A DNA stretch of 64,000 bases, taken from the NCBI GenBank assembly GCA_028023455.1, contig JAQFVV010000157.1:186001-250000 (forward strand). Direction: 5' to 3'. The stretch is from Epiperipatus broadwayi. Its lineage: Eukaryota > Onychophora > Udeonychophora > Euonychophora > Peripatidae. A program made the position numbers and the translations under genes. How positions within the stretch are numbered: the stretch's first letter is position 1; each line of letters begins with the position of its first letter. The notes beneath the pieces were generated by a model. It had not been told where the DNA came from and ran no database searches. It saw only the letters and a list, made by a program, of their open reading frames with translations. Shown in pieces: positions 47,151 through 59,448 of the stretch.

Positions 47151-50100
47151 AAACTTTAGTATTGATCAATAGACAATGAAATAGATAAACTTTCTGATTC
47201 CAACAATGAAAATAAGTTTATTTTAAAATTTTCAGTTAAGGCAAATAGAGAATTGAAAAATATTTAAAGCAAACAGATAATAAATGAAATATTGTAAATT
47301 ATTGCTCATAAATATTTGAAAATTCAATATAGCTTTTATGTACAAGTTTCTTTTCTGTTGGATATCATGAAATAAAAAAATCAAAACTTGATTACAGTTT
47401 AAATTCACAAATCTTAATACAACACAAATATACTTATTTCATCTCATTTCAGTGTGACATCACTGAGATCAAACAATAGCAATTATATAATTAAAACATA
47501 TCAACATATAGCTAAAATCTATTTACTATCTATCAATGATATTTATACATGCATTTAACAACTAAAAACTAGTTAAATCTTTCAATGAATAAAACTAAAC
47601 AATATACTTACAGCCATCAAGGAATATATTCTACACCTACAGTTAATATAAATATAAGAATTAGAAATAAAATTTATTTAGAAGTTACATCTTATTATAG
47701 AAAGAAATACAAACAATTTAATAATTGTTTTTAAAGTTGTTTAATCAATTCTAATCCTATCATTAATTTTTTTTTATTTCTTGTGATACTAAGATTCAAA
47801 TTTACAAACTAAACTTTATACCACCATAGTATATTCAATATTATTGTAGTTGAATATTAGAATATCAAGTACACACAAAGGTCTTATTTGTGAAAGTGTA
47901 TAACTATGCCAAATTCAAATGAATAGATTATTTTTGTAATAAAATACATAATTATAACCAGAATTCACACCAGACATTCTTTACCATCATTATCTTAAAA
48001 ATGATTTATCTAGACTTTGCCAACAATTATATGCATATCAATTTTGTTTTGCCAAGTCCATGAATGCATCATGTTGCAGTTATATTGAACCTAGTTCTGC
48101 CCAAATAGTTTGTACCAAGAAGAGTGATGCCAAAAGAAAAGTTAAGGAGGCTTTTTACATTGCAAATGATCCCAGTGCCATTAATAGAAGAGAGGCATGC
48201 TTTGCTCTCTCTAAACAATGGACTAATTAAATATTCAAACTCATTTGCATATGTGTACAATAAATAATGACAGTATTCATTCACAAAGCTATGAGTATGA
48301 GATTCCAACATTAAATCTTGAAAGCGCTAAGCAGACCACTTACACATTATTTTAAGTATAATTATAGCTTCGCTAACGAATGTGAAAAAAGTAGCATATT
48401 TATAATTGCATGAAATAATGTTACGGCAAGAAATAATTTTACCTTACTACACTCATACACTATAGTGACAAAATCAGATTTTCAAGCTACAAATGATATT
48501 ATTAACCTCCAAACACCTATTCAACTAATTTTAAAACTTTTAGATGATAACCTTAATCTATCATGCACATTAACTAATTATAAAAACTATGGACATTAAC
48601 AAAGCTTTCAAATATTTCTTTAAAATTTCAAATCAAAAGGGCTTGCACATAATTCATTTTTATCATCACTTTAATTTGCAATTTATAGTAATATGCTCTT
48701 AAGAGAAATCCAGAAAATAATCTTAGAAGTTAATTTTCATTTACTAAGTAGAACTAGTTCCACTTTGGATTATGTTTTGTGTTAGAATTATTACAAAAAA
48801 TATTGCAAATTTACTTTGATAAAACTAATCATTAGAAAATTCTTCATAACTAATGATCATCAATTTCTCTTAACAAGTTTTCTGCTTGAGAATTATTATC
48901 TAAAAAATTTCTTTCAAATTAATTTTCACATTGTCTGTAAAATTTTAAGGTTGCTCAGTATTATGGGTTTTGTTAAAATGATATTCATGATAAACAATAT
49001 AAAAAGCATAAAATTATATGATCATTAAAGGCAATAAACACTCATTTACTTTACTATAATGACAAAATCATTAACTTTACTTTTTATTCTCTATAATCCA
49101 AATAGCAAAACATTCAACTATTGAAATACATATGCTATGTTTTGTTTAATATATTCATACTTTCTTATGAAAATATGCTATGACCCTTAATTTGACATCA
49201 AAAAGTAAGGTACTTTTAATCCAAGTACTGCCCATGCCATCATGATATCATTTTTCATTAAATATAGAATGGTCTATCTGACACTATTAATGAACTTGCC
49301 ATCAAAAATCTAAATGGAATAACATGTAATGATATTTTATCGAAATTTAAAATGTGATATAAAGTCTATCTAAAATGCCAATGTGACATAAAACAGCATG
49401 TGGTTTTATAACCTTTTGTCAATACTAATGTGTACTGAGTCACATTGACTTAAGGCAGTTAGCTATACGCTCATTAAATTATGTTAGAAATATTACACAA
49501 AGAAAGTTTTAAATACAATAATGAGTTTATTATTTAGAATATATAATATTAATAGTTTGTTAGTTTTTCAACTAGCATCTTATTGATTGAATTCCATAAA
49601 TTAAATCAATCTGAATCATGAATACATAATTCTCTATAGTATTAAACTATAATGTTGCATTATTCTTGTTATAGTACTTTATTTACTCTATTAACTCTTC
49701 TCCATTAATAATCAATAAATTTTACTAGCAGTGTTAGATTGTAATTATATAGAAGGTAATCTCTCTTCCTCACCAACAGCATTAAATAATAAACATCACA
49801 TTAAATAATGTTACAAACTGTGAGGATACTTAAGCTTAGCTCATATAAGTGCATTTGAGTTTAAAAATAAAATGATCATTTTTATCAAATTCTCTATCTT
49901 GTGACTGGAGTGAAAGTATCCTTACAATTAACATCACTGTTTAAAGGTGCTAGTGAGAAGTAATTATCTTCTGTATAATCTTCTTCATTAACTTTTCACT
50001 ATAATATTTTTTCAACTTATTTTACTGCTCGCAGGTTGCTAGTTTGCATTCTTCATACTACCTTCACACACATTATGCACTGAACTATTTTCTACTGCTC

Positions 50101-50397
50101 TGACTATTCTCTCTATTGTGCTAGATAGTCTTGTTTAACATGATCCAATTTGCATAAATAGTTTATTATGCAAATTAATTATTTCTAGAATGAAATTTTA
50201 ATGTTTTTTACTTTGACTAATTTTACATGCATACAATCATGTAATGTTATTTTTCTTTATACAGTTTTAGTTAAATAAAATAAATACAAGAATTTGATTT
50301 ATTTATGAAAGTTTTTTCATGATGACTTCTTAATAACTGAAGTTTTGGTTATTTAGTAAGACATAAAATATGTAATAATGAAAATGAAATAAAACAT
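47151..50397. other. AT-rich noncoding stretch
   Basis: No gene or clear repeat recognised. Frames at 48069-48311 (minus) and 48816-49028 (plus) have no domain signature. Confidence 0.5.
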
Positions 50398-50673
50398 TTA
50401 CTAAACTTTAAAAAAGACACACTAAGATCTAGGTGCAGTGCTCACAGATCCAAGGCTCCTTACTGACGAAGGCCACAAGTCAGAAACTAGTCTGGGGATA
50501 TTGAATAAATAGGCACTAGATGGGAATTTTATGCACAAGCCTGCTGGCATCCATTGATTACTCTAGTTTGCTGTATGTGGCAATACATAGAGTGAATTTT
50601 TCCTGTTTTAACAACAGTTATACACAAACATAAGAAGTGGTGGTCATGTGATGTTTATTGACTTACTAAACTT
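50398..50673 (+). mobile_element. Family A hammerhead-bearing unit, single copy with perfect 11-bp TSD
   Basis: The insert 50409-50662 (254 bp) is flanked by perfect copies of TTACTAAACTT (50398-50408 and 50663-50673). It runs from ACTAAGATCTAGGTGCAGTG through the core, the ATTGATTACTCTAG block and CCTGTTTTAACAACAG to GTCATGTGATGTTTATTG. This fixes the size of a single family A unit and shows that units move singly. No coding frame, no A tail. Confidence 0.75.
50455..50502 (+). ncRNA. Hammerhead ribozyme-like motif, family A copy 5 (best helix I)
   Basis: TCCTTA, intact core CTGACGA, hairpin GGC-CACAA-GTC, intact GAAA, palindrome ACTAGT, C (predicted cleavage), TGGGGA. TCCTTA and TGGGGA pair over all six places with two U-G wobbles. 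The only non-canonical feature is A-A instead of G-C at the base of helix II. Confidence 0.7.
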
Positions 50674-51057
50674 CTATGCTTTTTTAATTTATTCTTTCAA
50701 AATAACGTAGCCAAATATTAAAATTATTTGATAATATGTCCAATAAAAAAAACATAACATTTTTTTTCTTTGTTAGTTTATTTTCCAAGCTAAGCATATT
50801 TATAATTTGTCAAATTTCTGTGTGCAATTCAGTAATATAGAGACTTTAGATTTACACTCCAAATTGTTTGGCTAATTTATAGTCTTAAAAGCTATTCATT
50901 TTGTGAAATCTTAATTAATTATGTGATAGACAACAAAATAATTTGTTTCTTGAAAATCACATATTCTAATTTAAAAATCAAAATTAAAACATGAATATTT
51001 TTTCATAATGAAATGCTGAGTTACCACTTTTACTATTGTTCTAAGAATATATAAAAA

Positions 51058-51841
51058 ATTATAAATAAAATAGAAATTCATATAACATTACAATAATAGT
51101 CTAGACAAAAAACAAAATTTTACTAAAATTCTTCCACAACCAGGGTTTCATCTATTAACAATAGACCATTTCAAGTGAAACTCAACAAGAAACAACATAT
51201 ATAAATAAAAAAGTCTTCCCATCATTCATTTCAATATCCAACTTCCTTTCACATCAAAAGATTTCTTCATGAAATTGATGGCCTCAGATTCAAAAAATTT
51301 TATCATCAAAGTTTCTTTTACTTTTCTTTTCAATTCACTTTTTTTTATAGAAGATAATCTCTGCATTGTCAAATAATATTTTATGACCTGTATTCAGTTC
51401 ATGAATTTATTTTTAACTCAGTTTTGTATATTTATGAACTGAATACAGGTCATAAAATATTATTTAACAATGCAGAGGTTATCTTTTATGAAAAAAGTGA
51501 ATTGAAAAGAAGAGTAAAAGAAACTTTGATGATAAAATTTTTTGAATCTGAGGCCATCAGTCTCATAAAGACATCCTTTGATGTTAAAGGAAGTTAGTTT
51601 TGAAGTGAATCATTTTGTTTTGTATATATATATATATTGTAACGATATATAAATATGTCGTTACATTAATGTAACGATATATATATATATCGTTACAATA
51701 TATATATATGTTGTACATTTAGTTGAATTTCACTTGTAAAGGTCTATTTATTAATAGATGAAACCATAGTTGTGGAAGAATTTTAGTAAAATTTTGTTTG
51801 TTAGATAGTGTTGTAATGATATATGAATTTATTTATAATTA
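51058..51841. mobile_element. Large foldback element with nested palindrome
   Basis: Two arms of about 350 bp meet near 51421 round about 30 bp and are near-identical inverted copies: CAAAATTTTACTAAAATTCT and CTGAATACAGGTCATAAAAT both occur with their complements. The right arm holds about 75 extra bp (about 51637-51710) made of TGTAACGATATA / TATCGTTACA units, itself palindromic and missing from the left arm. Noncoding. Such arms could come from a foldback transposon or a head-to-head insertion. Confidence 0.8.
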
Positions 51842-52545
51842 CTAGTATAGAATTAGGCAGTATTTAATATCTAAAATTTATAAATTTATGGGTAGTTTGT
51901 CTTGAATTAATGAAAAAACTGTAAATTAATGTAATATTCATTTCCCTGCATTTATATTTTATTCCTATGCAATTCAGTTTTGTAATTTTATAATATGAAT
52001 AAATTTATAGAAAGCAAGCTTCACACTATTACAACCATTTAAAATAGCCTAAATTTTTTTATAGTATTCTAAGACTACTAGATTCCTGTATTATTAAAAG
52101 GAAATAATGAATTTAATAAATTCCATTAGAAATAGATTATAATAAAAGGAAACAACCACTCATTATCTATTTTTAAAACTTAACGTATATATAATGTTAC
52201 TCACTTTTAAATACATCTCTCTATGATGCTAATATAAAATTCCTCACTATTCTTTCAGTTAAGTAATAATTGAAACACATTATTATCTGTAAAGTTAGGA
52301 AGAATCAATATTCTCATTAAAAATTAAAAATATATTTTAAACTGTGTATCTGTGCTAGACAATTGTCATATTAATATTACTAATATTATCTTAATTGAAA
52401 AAATAATTCATTCTCCGAAATTTAACCCTTCAAATAACACAGACTGCATAAATCTTAATTTATGTAATATTATTAATATTTAAAATACAAACTTCAAATG
52501 GGTATATAAAAAAAAAAACAGGAATGTTATTATCTTTACAATTTT
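51842..52545. other. AT-rich noncoding stretch
   Basis: Nothing recognised. Confidence 0.5.
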
Positions 52546-52642
52546 TTTTTTCCATATGTCAAAGCATCGGCCGGGGAGCGAACCCGCGACAACTGTCAAG
52601 GAAGCTGCGCTGGACTCTCGGCTATCAACGCTTGACAGTTTT
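52546..52642 (-). mobile_element. tRNA-derived SINE, third copy
   Basis: Minus strand from about 52635: TCAAGCGTTGATAGCCGAG, mutated A box, AGCTTCCTTGACAG, B box GGGTTCGCTCC, CGGCCGATGCTTTGACATAT and an A tail (T run at 52542-52551). Flanks TTTACAATTTT and TTGACAGTTTT may be a degraded target duplication. Confidence 0.7.
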
Positions 52643-52861
52643 AATATACATTTCAAGATTAACACGTTATTCATACTTATTCATTTACAAATTAGTTAAT
52701 AACCGCTATTGCGAAAATTATATTGAATTCAGTTTCATAAATGCAAAACAGAAATATATTCATGTACATTATCTCAGCCATATTCAATCTATGGCAGAAT
52801 GAAGATTTACCAAATTAGATTCAGTTTGTCTCACTCATCGTTTATTTTATTTACATCACAT

Positions 52862-53170
52862 CACCTAAATTGATTTCCATCCATCTTACATATGGTCTCT
52901 TTTTATATCTTTAAATCCCTTTAGGGCCTATTTTAAGAGCTAAACTATCCATTTATTGTAATATCTTTTTAAAAATATATCTATTCCATCTCCATTTTAA
53001 CCCTTTAAAATGAGTCCAATAATGTCTTTCTATTTTTCAGTCATATATTTTACTTTTGATATTCCCTTGTTACTCCCGATGCATATGTCTTCATACTTTT
53101 TTATATGTTCTCATGGCTGGATTAATAAGTGTCTAAGTTTTAAATTCATACATAAACACTGATGAAATTT
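52862..53170 (-). pseudogene. RTE-like LINE end, third and most decayed copy
   Basis: The minus strand matches the other two RTE-like ends: CATATGTAAGATGGATGGAA corresponds to the region encoding RSHVRWMD, and upstream a broken frame gives LKWRWNRYI (the usual LKWRWAGHI) and CIGSNKGI/MLGVTR-like residues. Frame damage is heavy. No triplet tail is seen, as the copy stops before the C-terminus. Confidence 0.5.
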
Positions 53171-54320
53171 GTTTATTAAAAACTTATTTTCAAACACAGA
53201 TCATATATCTACCAAAACCACTTCATCTACCATTAAATCTATGGTTAATTTAATACAATATATTTAAATATATATTATTAGTTGCTAACATTTTCTAATT
53301 TATTACTATCACTCTTTATTTTTTCTAAAAGTAATTGAACATTAGACTTTTTATAATTTATTTTTATCTCTACTTTTCTTTCTTGAAGTTCTAAAGTACT
53401 ACTTGTTTGCAAAATGTACGTAACTTAAATAATCTGTATTTATTTTCATTTTCTTACTTTTTTATTCTAATTCACAAAATAGTTCTTGTAAAAATGCTAT
53501 AAAAAATTTTGCGGATGCCCAACCATCTTGTTAAACAACTGCACCAATATTAAACTTTGTAATGTCATCATATAATTTAATTACTGTTAAATTTTGATTA
53601 TTTTTTTGGAATTTGCCAATAATCCTGAGTCTATATCATGATATTTCAAAGCTTTAATCATTGTAAAAATGCTTTAAGAGTTCAATGCCCTTTCATAATG
53701 TATATCTCTTAATCATTTGTTCTTTTTCATAATATTGTGAACTCATCTAATTCTTACCCTCAATAATCCAGTTTATAGAACTCTACAATAACTCAGATAA
53801 CAATATAACTAACTAATAACAGCATGCAAACCAACAGCTAATGACAAAAACAGACCAATCAAGTAACTTCTGTGAATCTGATATAAAAATTGGAAGTTCA
53901 CTTGAGGACAATCAGCCAATAGGGTTATTGATAAATTACTAGTTATGGTTTACTTATAGAGTAGTAATTCACTTTTTAAATAATAATTATAAATTAAATA
54001 CTGTCAGGCACACTTTAGCTTGAAATGGGAAGCTGCTTTTAATCAATAGTGTTGAAACTTTCATAAAGGAAACTGCAATAGCTGAAAGTAATAGATTTTA
54101 CCAAAAACAAGTCATAAAAGTTTATTTTAACTATCTAATTGTTTTTAAGCAACAAACTAATGCTTGTAATCGAATCACCTAGTAGAAAAACTTAATTACT
54201 GTGTAAATTTATATATTGTAAATAGTTTCAATAAATGTGTGAAACTATTACATTTGTCTATTTCAATTAAATGTATTTAAATGGAAAACATTTTCCAAAT
54301 TTTGTAACATTAATACATAC
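53171..54320. other. AT-rich noncoding stretch with possible coding relic
   Basis: On the minus strand near 53590-53470 a short translation (QDGWASAKFF preceded by NIGAVV and a stop) looks more protein-like than the surroundings but matches no family I can name. The rest is featureless. Confidence 0.35.
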
Positions 54321-54324
<4 letters not shown>

Positions 54325-54407
<83 letters not shown>

Positions 54408-54510
54408 CACCACCCCTAAAATTTTTTTTTTTTTAAATTATATAATAATAATTCAAACAAATATATTTAAATATATTTGTTTGAATTATTAATATATATA
54501 TATATATATA
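54325..54510. repeat. (TA)n microsatellite and adjacent palindrome
   Basis: About 77 bp of TA repeats (with one TTTA break) run to 54402. After an A/T stretch, a perfect palindrome of about 42 bp centred at 54468 contains ATTCAAACAAATATATTTAA and its complement, followed by another TA run at 54491-54510. The 73-residue frame over this (poly-YI) is a repeat artefact. Confidence 0.9.
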
Positions 54511-56894
54511 TTCTAATACTTGGATATTATCTATTATACTATAACCTCTATTAAATTCAGTATATTTTTTGTCTGTTTTTTGTTAATGTGAATCCAAAGA
54601 TTTCTGTAGACAAATTACAAAGATCCTAGTAAAAATTCTGCACAAAACTGATAGATCTGCAATTTCTAATGTTTGTGTGTGTGTGTGTGTATGTGTTTTA
54701 CATATCAATATCACTATTACATTATTTTAATAATGTGAAGCATCTTTATTATTTAAAAAGTTAATATATAACTTTGCCAACAAATTATTCTTCACCCTTC
54801 ATTTTTAAATATCCCAATAAATATTCTACCATTTCCTGGAGGTATTTTATTCTTAATGGATGCATTTATATACCTTATTTTTTTATTTTAAATACTTGAA
54901 ATTTTAAAAATTATTGTTGTAATTGTAAAGCCTACTTTATTTGTTTATTTTTTACTGTTACATAGTTTTTGTAAAATTCTTTCGCACAAATTATGGTGCT
55001 ATTTTTTTTTTTTTTGCTAATAATGCTGCTTCTCAATTTATTGCTGAAGTAATTTTCCATCTATTGCCAAAATATTATGTTATACTTTTGAAACTTTTAT
55101 TTTTTTCTATAGCTTTTCTTATCAAATTGTAATTATATTTTTTATGCCATCAACCCTTTTTTGTGACATTTTACAAGATTTCAGATATTCAATTCTTCTA
55201 AATAAATTATTTTAAAATTTTTTCATATTCTTTTTCTTTTTGAATCATTGTTTTGGCTCAATTAATAAAATATTGGTAAACTGCTCTGTGTGATATTAAT
55301 AGAGAATCATTCTTACTGAAACTTATTCAAGTCTAAGCCATTATTCAAACTTGTTAATATATTAAAATAATTTTCAAATTGTAATTACAATTAATTTGAG
55401 TATTTCTGAAATTTAAGGACTCACTCTTAATATTTTCTTCCTTAATAGCTTTGTCTCTCAGTTTTGCATTAATAAATACATTACATTTTATTAATTGATT
55501 ATCACTTCTTTATTGAGTTTATAAAGATGGATCTCTCCACCATCTTTCTTTTTCTTGACATGAATATCTCTGCATGCAATTTTGCAGTTTAACTACAGTT
55601 CTTAGGAAATTAATTAGCAGGAGAACAGGGTAAAGAAAAGAATCTATGTTTTGTTTTCACCTTTTATAAGTTTTTATACATTGCAATCCAGAATTATATA
55701 TTCTATTTTAAAGACAATACAGTATAGTCAATTGTATCTGGATTAAAAAATTTCTTTGTTCATATGTGCTTTGATTTTTTTCTCAGAAAACAAATCCACA
55801 ATAACAAACTCCTCTCACATATTCACAAATTTTGCAAGACTATACCATTTTTTTTTCTCCATATTCAAGTTTATCTATTAAACTTTTAAGGGTTTCAATT
55901 ATTTTTCAATTCTGACATTAAAAATTCTTGTTGGGAATAAAATCAAAATTATCTACATTTTGTATATTTTATTAAACTGAAATAACTAATTTTATTATTC
56001 TATCTAAAAGACTCCATTTTTATAATTCTTCCATTTTTTAAACTTATTTTTCAAAATTCAATAACATCTAATCTAATATTAGATAGTTCTTTTTCCATCA
56101 TTAATCTTTCTTATTAAAAAATGATCTATAGTTGTAAGTAAATAAATAAAAGGTCATCAAAAAATGATAATTTAAGTTCATAACCTAGTAATTCTTATCA
56201 TCTTCTGGCTTTGGTCACTAACTGCTTTGGTAGATGGTAACTTTAATACATCTAAGATATGAGAGTCATAACATTGTTTATTAATATATCAATGAAATTG
56301 GTTGTATATAAGTTATTATTAAATCAAATTTATTATGTGTAAGAAAAATATTAAAGCTGCTCTGTATGATTCTGAACATTAAATAACAAAATTGTATTAG
56401 ATTAATTAGCATGTTTTTCCAGTTTTATGGATAAGATGGAAATTAATCTACTATTGAAAGGATTATCTTCATTGGATTTTTATGTAAAACGAATAACAAA
56501 TACATTTAAGACACAATAAGTATCTTAAAATGAAATGATGCTTTTCAATTGAACGCTATAATTAAGTCAGGCTTTAAAATTGTTTCAGAAGAAAAAGTTG
56601 GTTGTAGAAGAAATTAAGACTGTATTTATTATTTATAAAATCATCACTAAACTCATTTTATCTCATTATTTTTTGTCTCTTTTTCCATCTAAGGTTAGAA
56701 TAATATATTCATCATTTCTAAGTAACTTCTAATAAATTATTAATGAATGACGATTACTTATACCAAAAACGAACTGGAACATTCAGTTGTTTAAGAAATT
56801 CATTAATATTGCATGAAGTTATTTTTTTCAAATTCTAAATTAATCAGTAATAATTAATTCTAAAATGTAAACAACTAATTATCTTCGTTTATCA
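54511..56894. other. AT-rich noncoding stretch
   Basis: Contains a short (GT)n run near 54674-54690. No gene recognised. Confidence 0.5.
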
Positions 56895-57131
56895 TAATAC
56901 CTATTTTTTTTTTTCACATGTCAAATGCGTTGACCGGGAAGCGAACCTGGGCCAGCTGCTTGAAAGGCAGCTATGCTAACCACTAGGCCACCAATGCTTG
57001 ACTAATACCTTTTGTTTTTTTTTCATGTGTCATAGCATCGGCCGGGAAGCGAATCCGCTAACCCGGGACACCTGCTTGTAAGGAAGCTGTGCTGACCACT
57101 CGACCACCGACGCTTGACTAATACCTATTTT
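56895..57131 (-). mobile_element. Two tRNA-derived SINEs in tandem at one target site
   Basis: Two minus-oriented SINEs lie between three copies of TAATACCT (56895, 57003 and 57119); the outer two extend to TAATACCTATTTT. The left body (56927-56997) is the most tRNA-like in the window: GCATTGGTGGCCTAGTGG at the start, GCTGC/GCAGC arms round CTTTCAA (loop of seven, anticodon position TTC, as in tRNA-Glu), and B box GGTTCGCTTCC. Its acceptor and T stems have mismatches and it has an A tail, so it is not a working tRNA gene. The right body (57035-57113) is GCGTCGGTGGTCGAGTGG to GGCCGATGC. Both have a GTCAA leader before the tRNA part. Confidence 0.8.
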
Positions 57132-58650
57132 ATTGTAAAAAATAAAATAAAAAATTGAGTTGTTGCTGTTTAAAGTTTAATTATGAAACTTCATTACATA
57201 AAAATATTTTTACTCATTTCAAACATATATGTAATTTTAAAAATAAATAAATAATTCAGATCTGTTTATTTATTTATGATCATATAGAATAACTTATGAA
57301 ATAAATAAAGTTTTATCTCAAAAAGAAAAAAAACTTAATACGGCTAATGTTATCCCTTTGAATATAAACATTTAATTTGTTGGGAATAAAACAATATATT
57401 GCATAACATTACAGGTAAATAAATGTTTGAATAGCTCATTGCAGAGTAAAGCCTTTCTCCCTCTCCCTTTCGCTCTTTCTTTTTTACAGAGAAATAGCAA
57501 AGCAAAAAGTAATACTTACTCAACTCTTAAATGCCAAGTACTTTGAATTTAATTTTTTTTCTTCTTTTATACTTTAATTAAATAAGTACAGCCAAAATTG
57601 GATAGTTAAATATATAGGCTATAATCCATCCATCTGAAATTAAAATCCTAAACTTGCTTGTGATTTGGAAAAAATAAATTATTTTACATTGACCAGTTTA
57701 GAGGCATGATGAATATACAAACCACTGTATCATGAATCCATTTTAATTCATTTAATATATATATATATATGAGAACTTTTATCTTTTTTAAAGCAAATAA
57801 ATTTTGAATATCTGGTTATAAATAAAAATAATCTTACAATAGTAATTTACATTTGCTATGTTGAAACAAATGGATTTATATTTTGCATGTGGCAAAAATG
57901 AAATTTAATTTAAATTCACATACCCAAGATAGAGAAGTTAAATAGTAATTTTTAATAACCTTATAGATCATCAAATTCTTCATTAATATGTAATATCAGA
58001 AATTTTACAGTGTGAAAAAATATGTAACCTTATTTCAAACAAAACTATTTCAAATTTCAAAGTCTTGCAGCAATAATGATTAAGTACTATGCAGATCAAA
58101 ATGGATTCCACTTTTGCCAGTGGAATAAATTTTAGTATAGAAAGTTAATCTAAACAATACCAACTGCAAGAATAAAATTTAATTCAATGAAGATTTTAAC
58201 TATTCCTAATTAAGTCATCTCAAATTTATATTAGCAAAATAGAATCACTAAGCACTCATTTTTAATAAACTTGTGAACCATAAATTTAGTTTTTAGTATT
58301 ACATATTAGCAAAGAATTTGATTGTTCAGAAGATTTTTAAAAGTTAATAGCAACTCTGTCTTGAAATATAATTTGGAGTTAAACTTAGTTATTGTTAATA
58401 TTTACATTAAATTGAATTATATTCTTTCAATTGATATTGTCTAAATTGGCTTCCTATAAAAAATTAAAAAAAAACAAGTTGCAGGCAGAAATGGAATCTA
58501 TTTTTATCAAAATAAAACTTAAAAATTACAGCTGAATTAGTGCATATTATTTATAATATCTTTACATGTGTGTGTTTATATATGGATTTATCAGAATAGT
58601 ACCTAAAAATTGTAGCTATGAGCTAGTTCATGTTATTTATAACATCTTGA
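57132..58650. other. AT-rich noncoding stretch
   Basis: Near 58500-58650 an about 100-bp segment containing CAGCTGAATTAGTGCAT and TTATTTATAATATCTT repeats in diverged form next to itself. No gene recognised. Confidence 0.45.
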
Positions 58651-58844
58651 CATATATATATATATATATATATAATTATTCAAAACAATACAATAATTAA
58701 TACAGTAAAAAATATTTTAAAAACAAATATATACCATAATTTAATAGAAGTACTTTTAACTATCTATGTAGTCGTTATCAACTAGATTCAAATTGTATTA
58801 CAAAAAACTGTTACAAATGTAAACAAAAAGAATTACGTCATACA

Positions 58845-59231
58845 TCAATTTTCCCACAATTCATTAATTTTTATATTGGCAATCTGTCTATTTATCAAAT
58901 GTTGCTTTTCATTTTTTATTAACATAGCTTCTTTAATTTTACGTTTATTATTATTTCTTTCAATACACAATATCTTAACTTTATTAAAATCAAAACCATA
59001 ATTACATGTTGCATTATGATCAAAAACCACTGAAGGTGATAAGTCATCATTTCTAACATTCTCTTGTCTTGATTTTTGTACTCCTTTATATAACAACCAA
59101 TGCTCCTTTGATCTTTTCTCCAATGTACATTGAGATTCACCTATATATGCCTTTCCACAAACACACAGCCATTTATATATTGCACAACTTTGATTTAAAA
59201 TACTACATTTATTTTTTGAATTATTTATCAA
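58845..59231 (-). pseudogene. PLE GIY-YIG endonuclease domain (intact frame of 128 residues)
   Basis: The domain shows AIYKWLCVCGKAYIGES (residues 17-33) holding the tyrosine/glycine signature in PLE form, R40 in EKRSKEH (catalytic-position arginine), FDHNATCNYGF (71-80), KVKILCIERNNNKRKIKEAM with the catalytic-position glutamate at 101, and a C-terminal INELWEN. In PLEs this nuclease nicks the target for primed reverse transcription. The frame is open but separated from the RT part by an in-frame TGA (59264-59262) and the insertion, so it is not expected to be made as a working fusion. The same region in the right copy has a TGA just after AYIGES. Confidence 0.88.
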
Positions 59232-59261
59232 TCTATTTAAATTAGTAGTATAAAATGCGAC

Positions 59262-59448
59262 TCAACATATATTTTTATATATCTGTTTTATAAATTTCAC
59301 TTGTTCATTACAAATAAATGGTATTGATATCCAAGTATATTTCATTTTATCAATATCTAAAGCACTTAAAATATTATTATTATTAAACTTAGTAACAATA
59401 TTATAAATTAATTTATGATCATATCCAATATTTAATAAATCCATAGTA
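59262..59448 (-). pseudogene. PLE linker between RT and endonuclease
   Basis: Residues MDLLNIGYDHKLIYNIVTKF to KQIYKNIC, ending at TGA. The right copy has the same stretch and the same TGA at 61956-61958, and both continue in frame into the GIY-YIG part. The first residues of the open frame (MRPECT) come from the end of the inserted DNA element. Confidence 0.8.

Noticed and set aside
54271-54492. A 73-residue frame with a long YI repeat.
   Set aside because: It is simply the translation of the (TA)n microsatellite.
56927-56997. A tRNA-Glu gene (TTC at the anticodon position).
   Set aside because: The acceptor and T stems have mismatches, an A tail follows, and target duplications flank it, so it is a SINE body.
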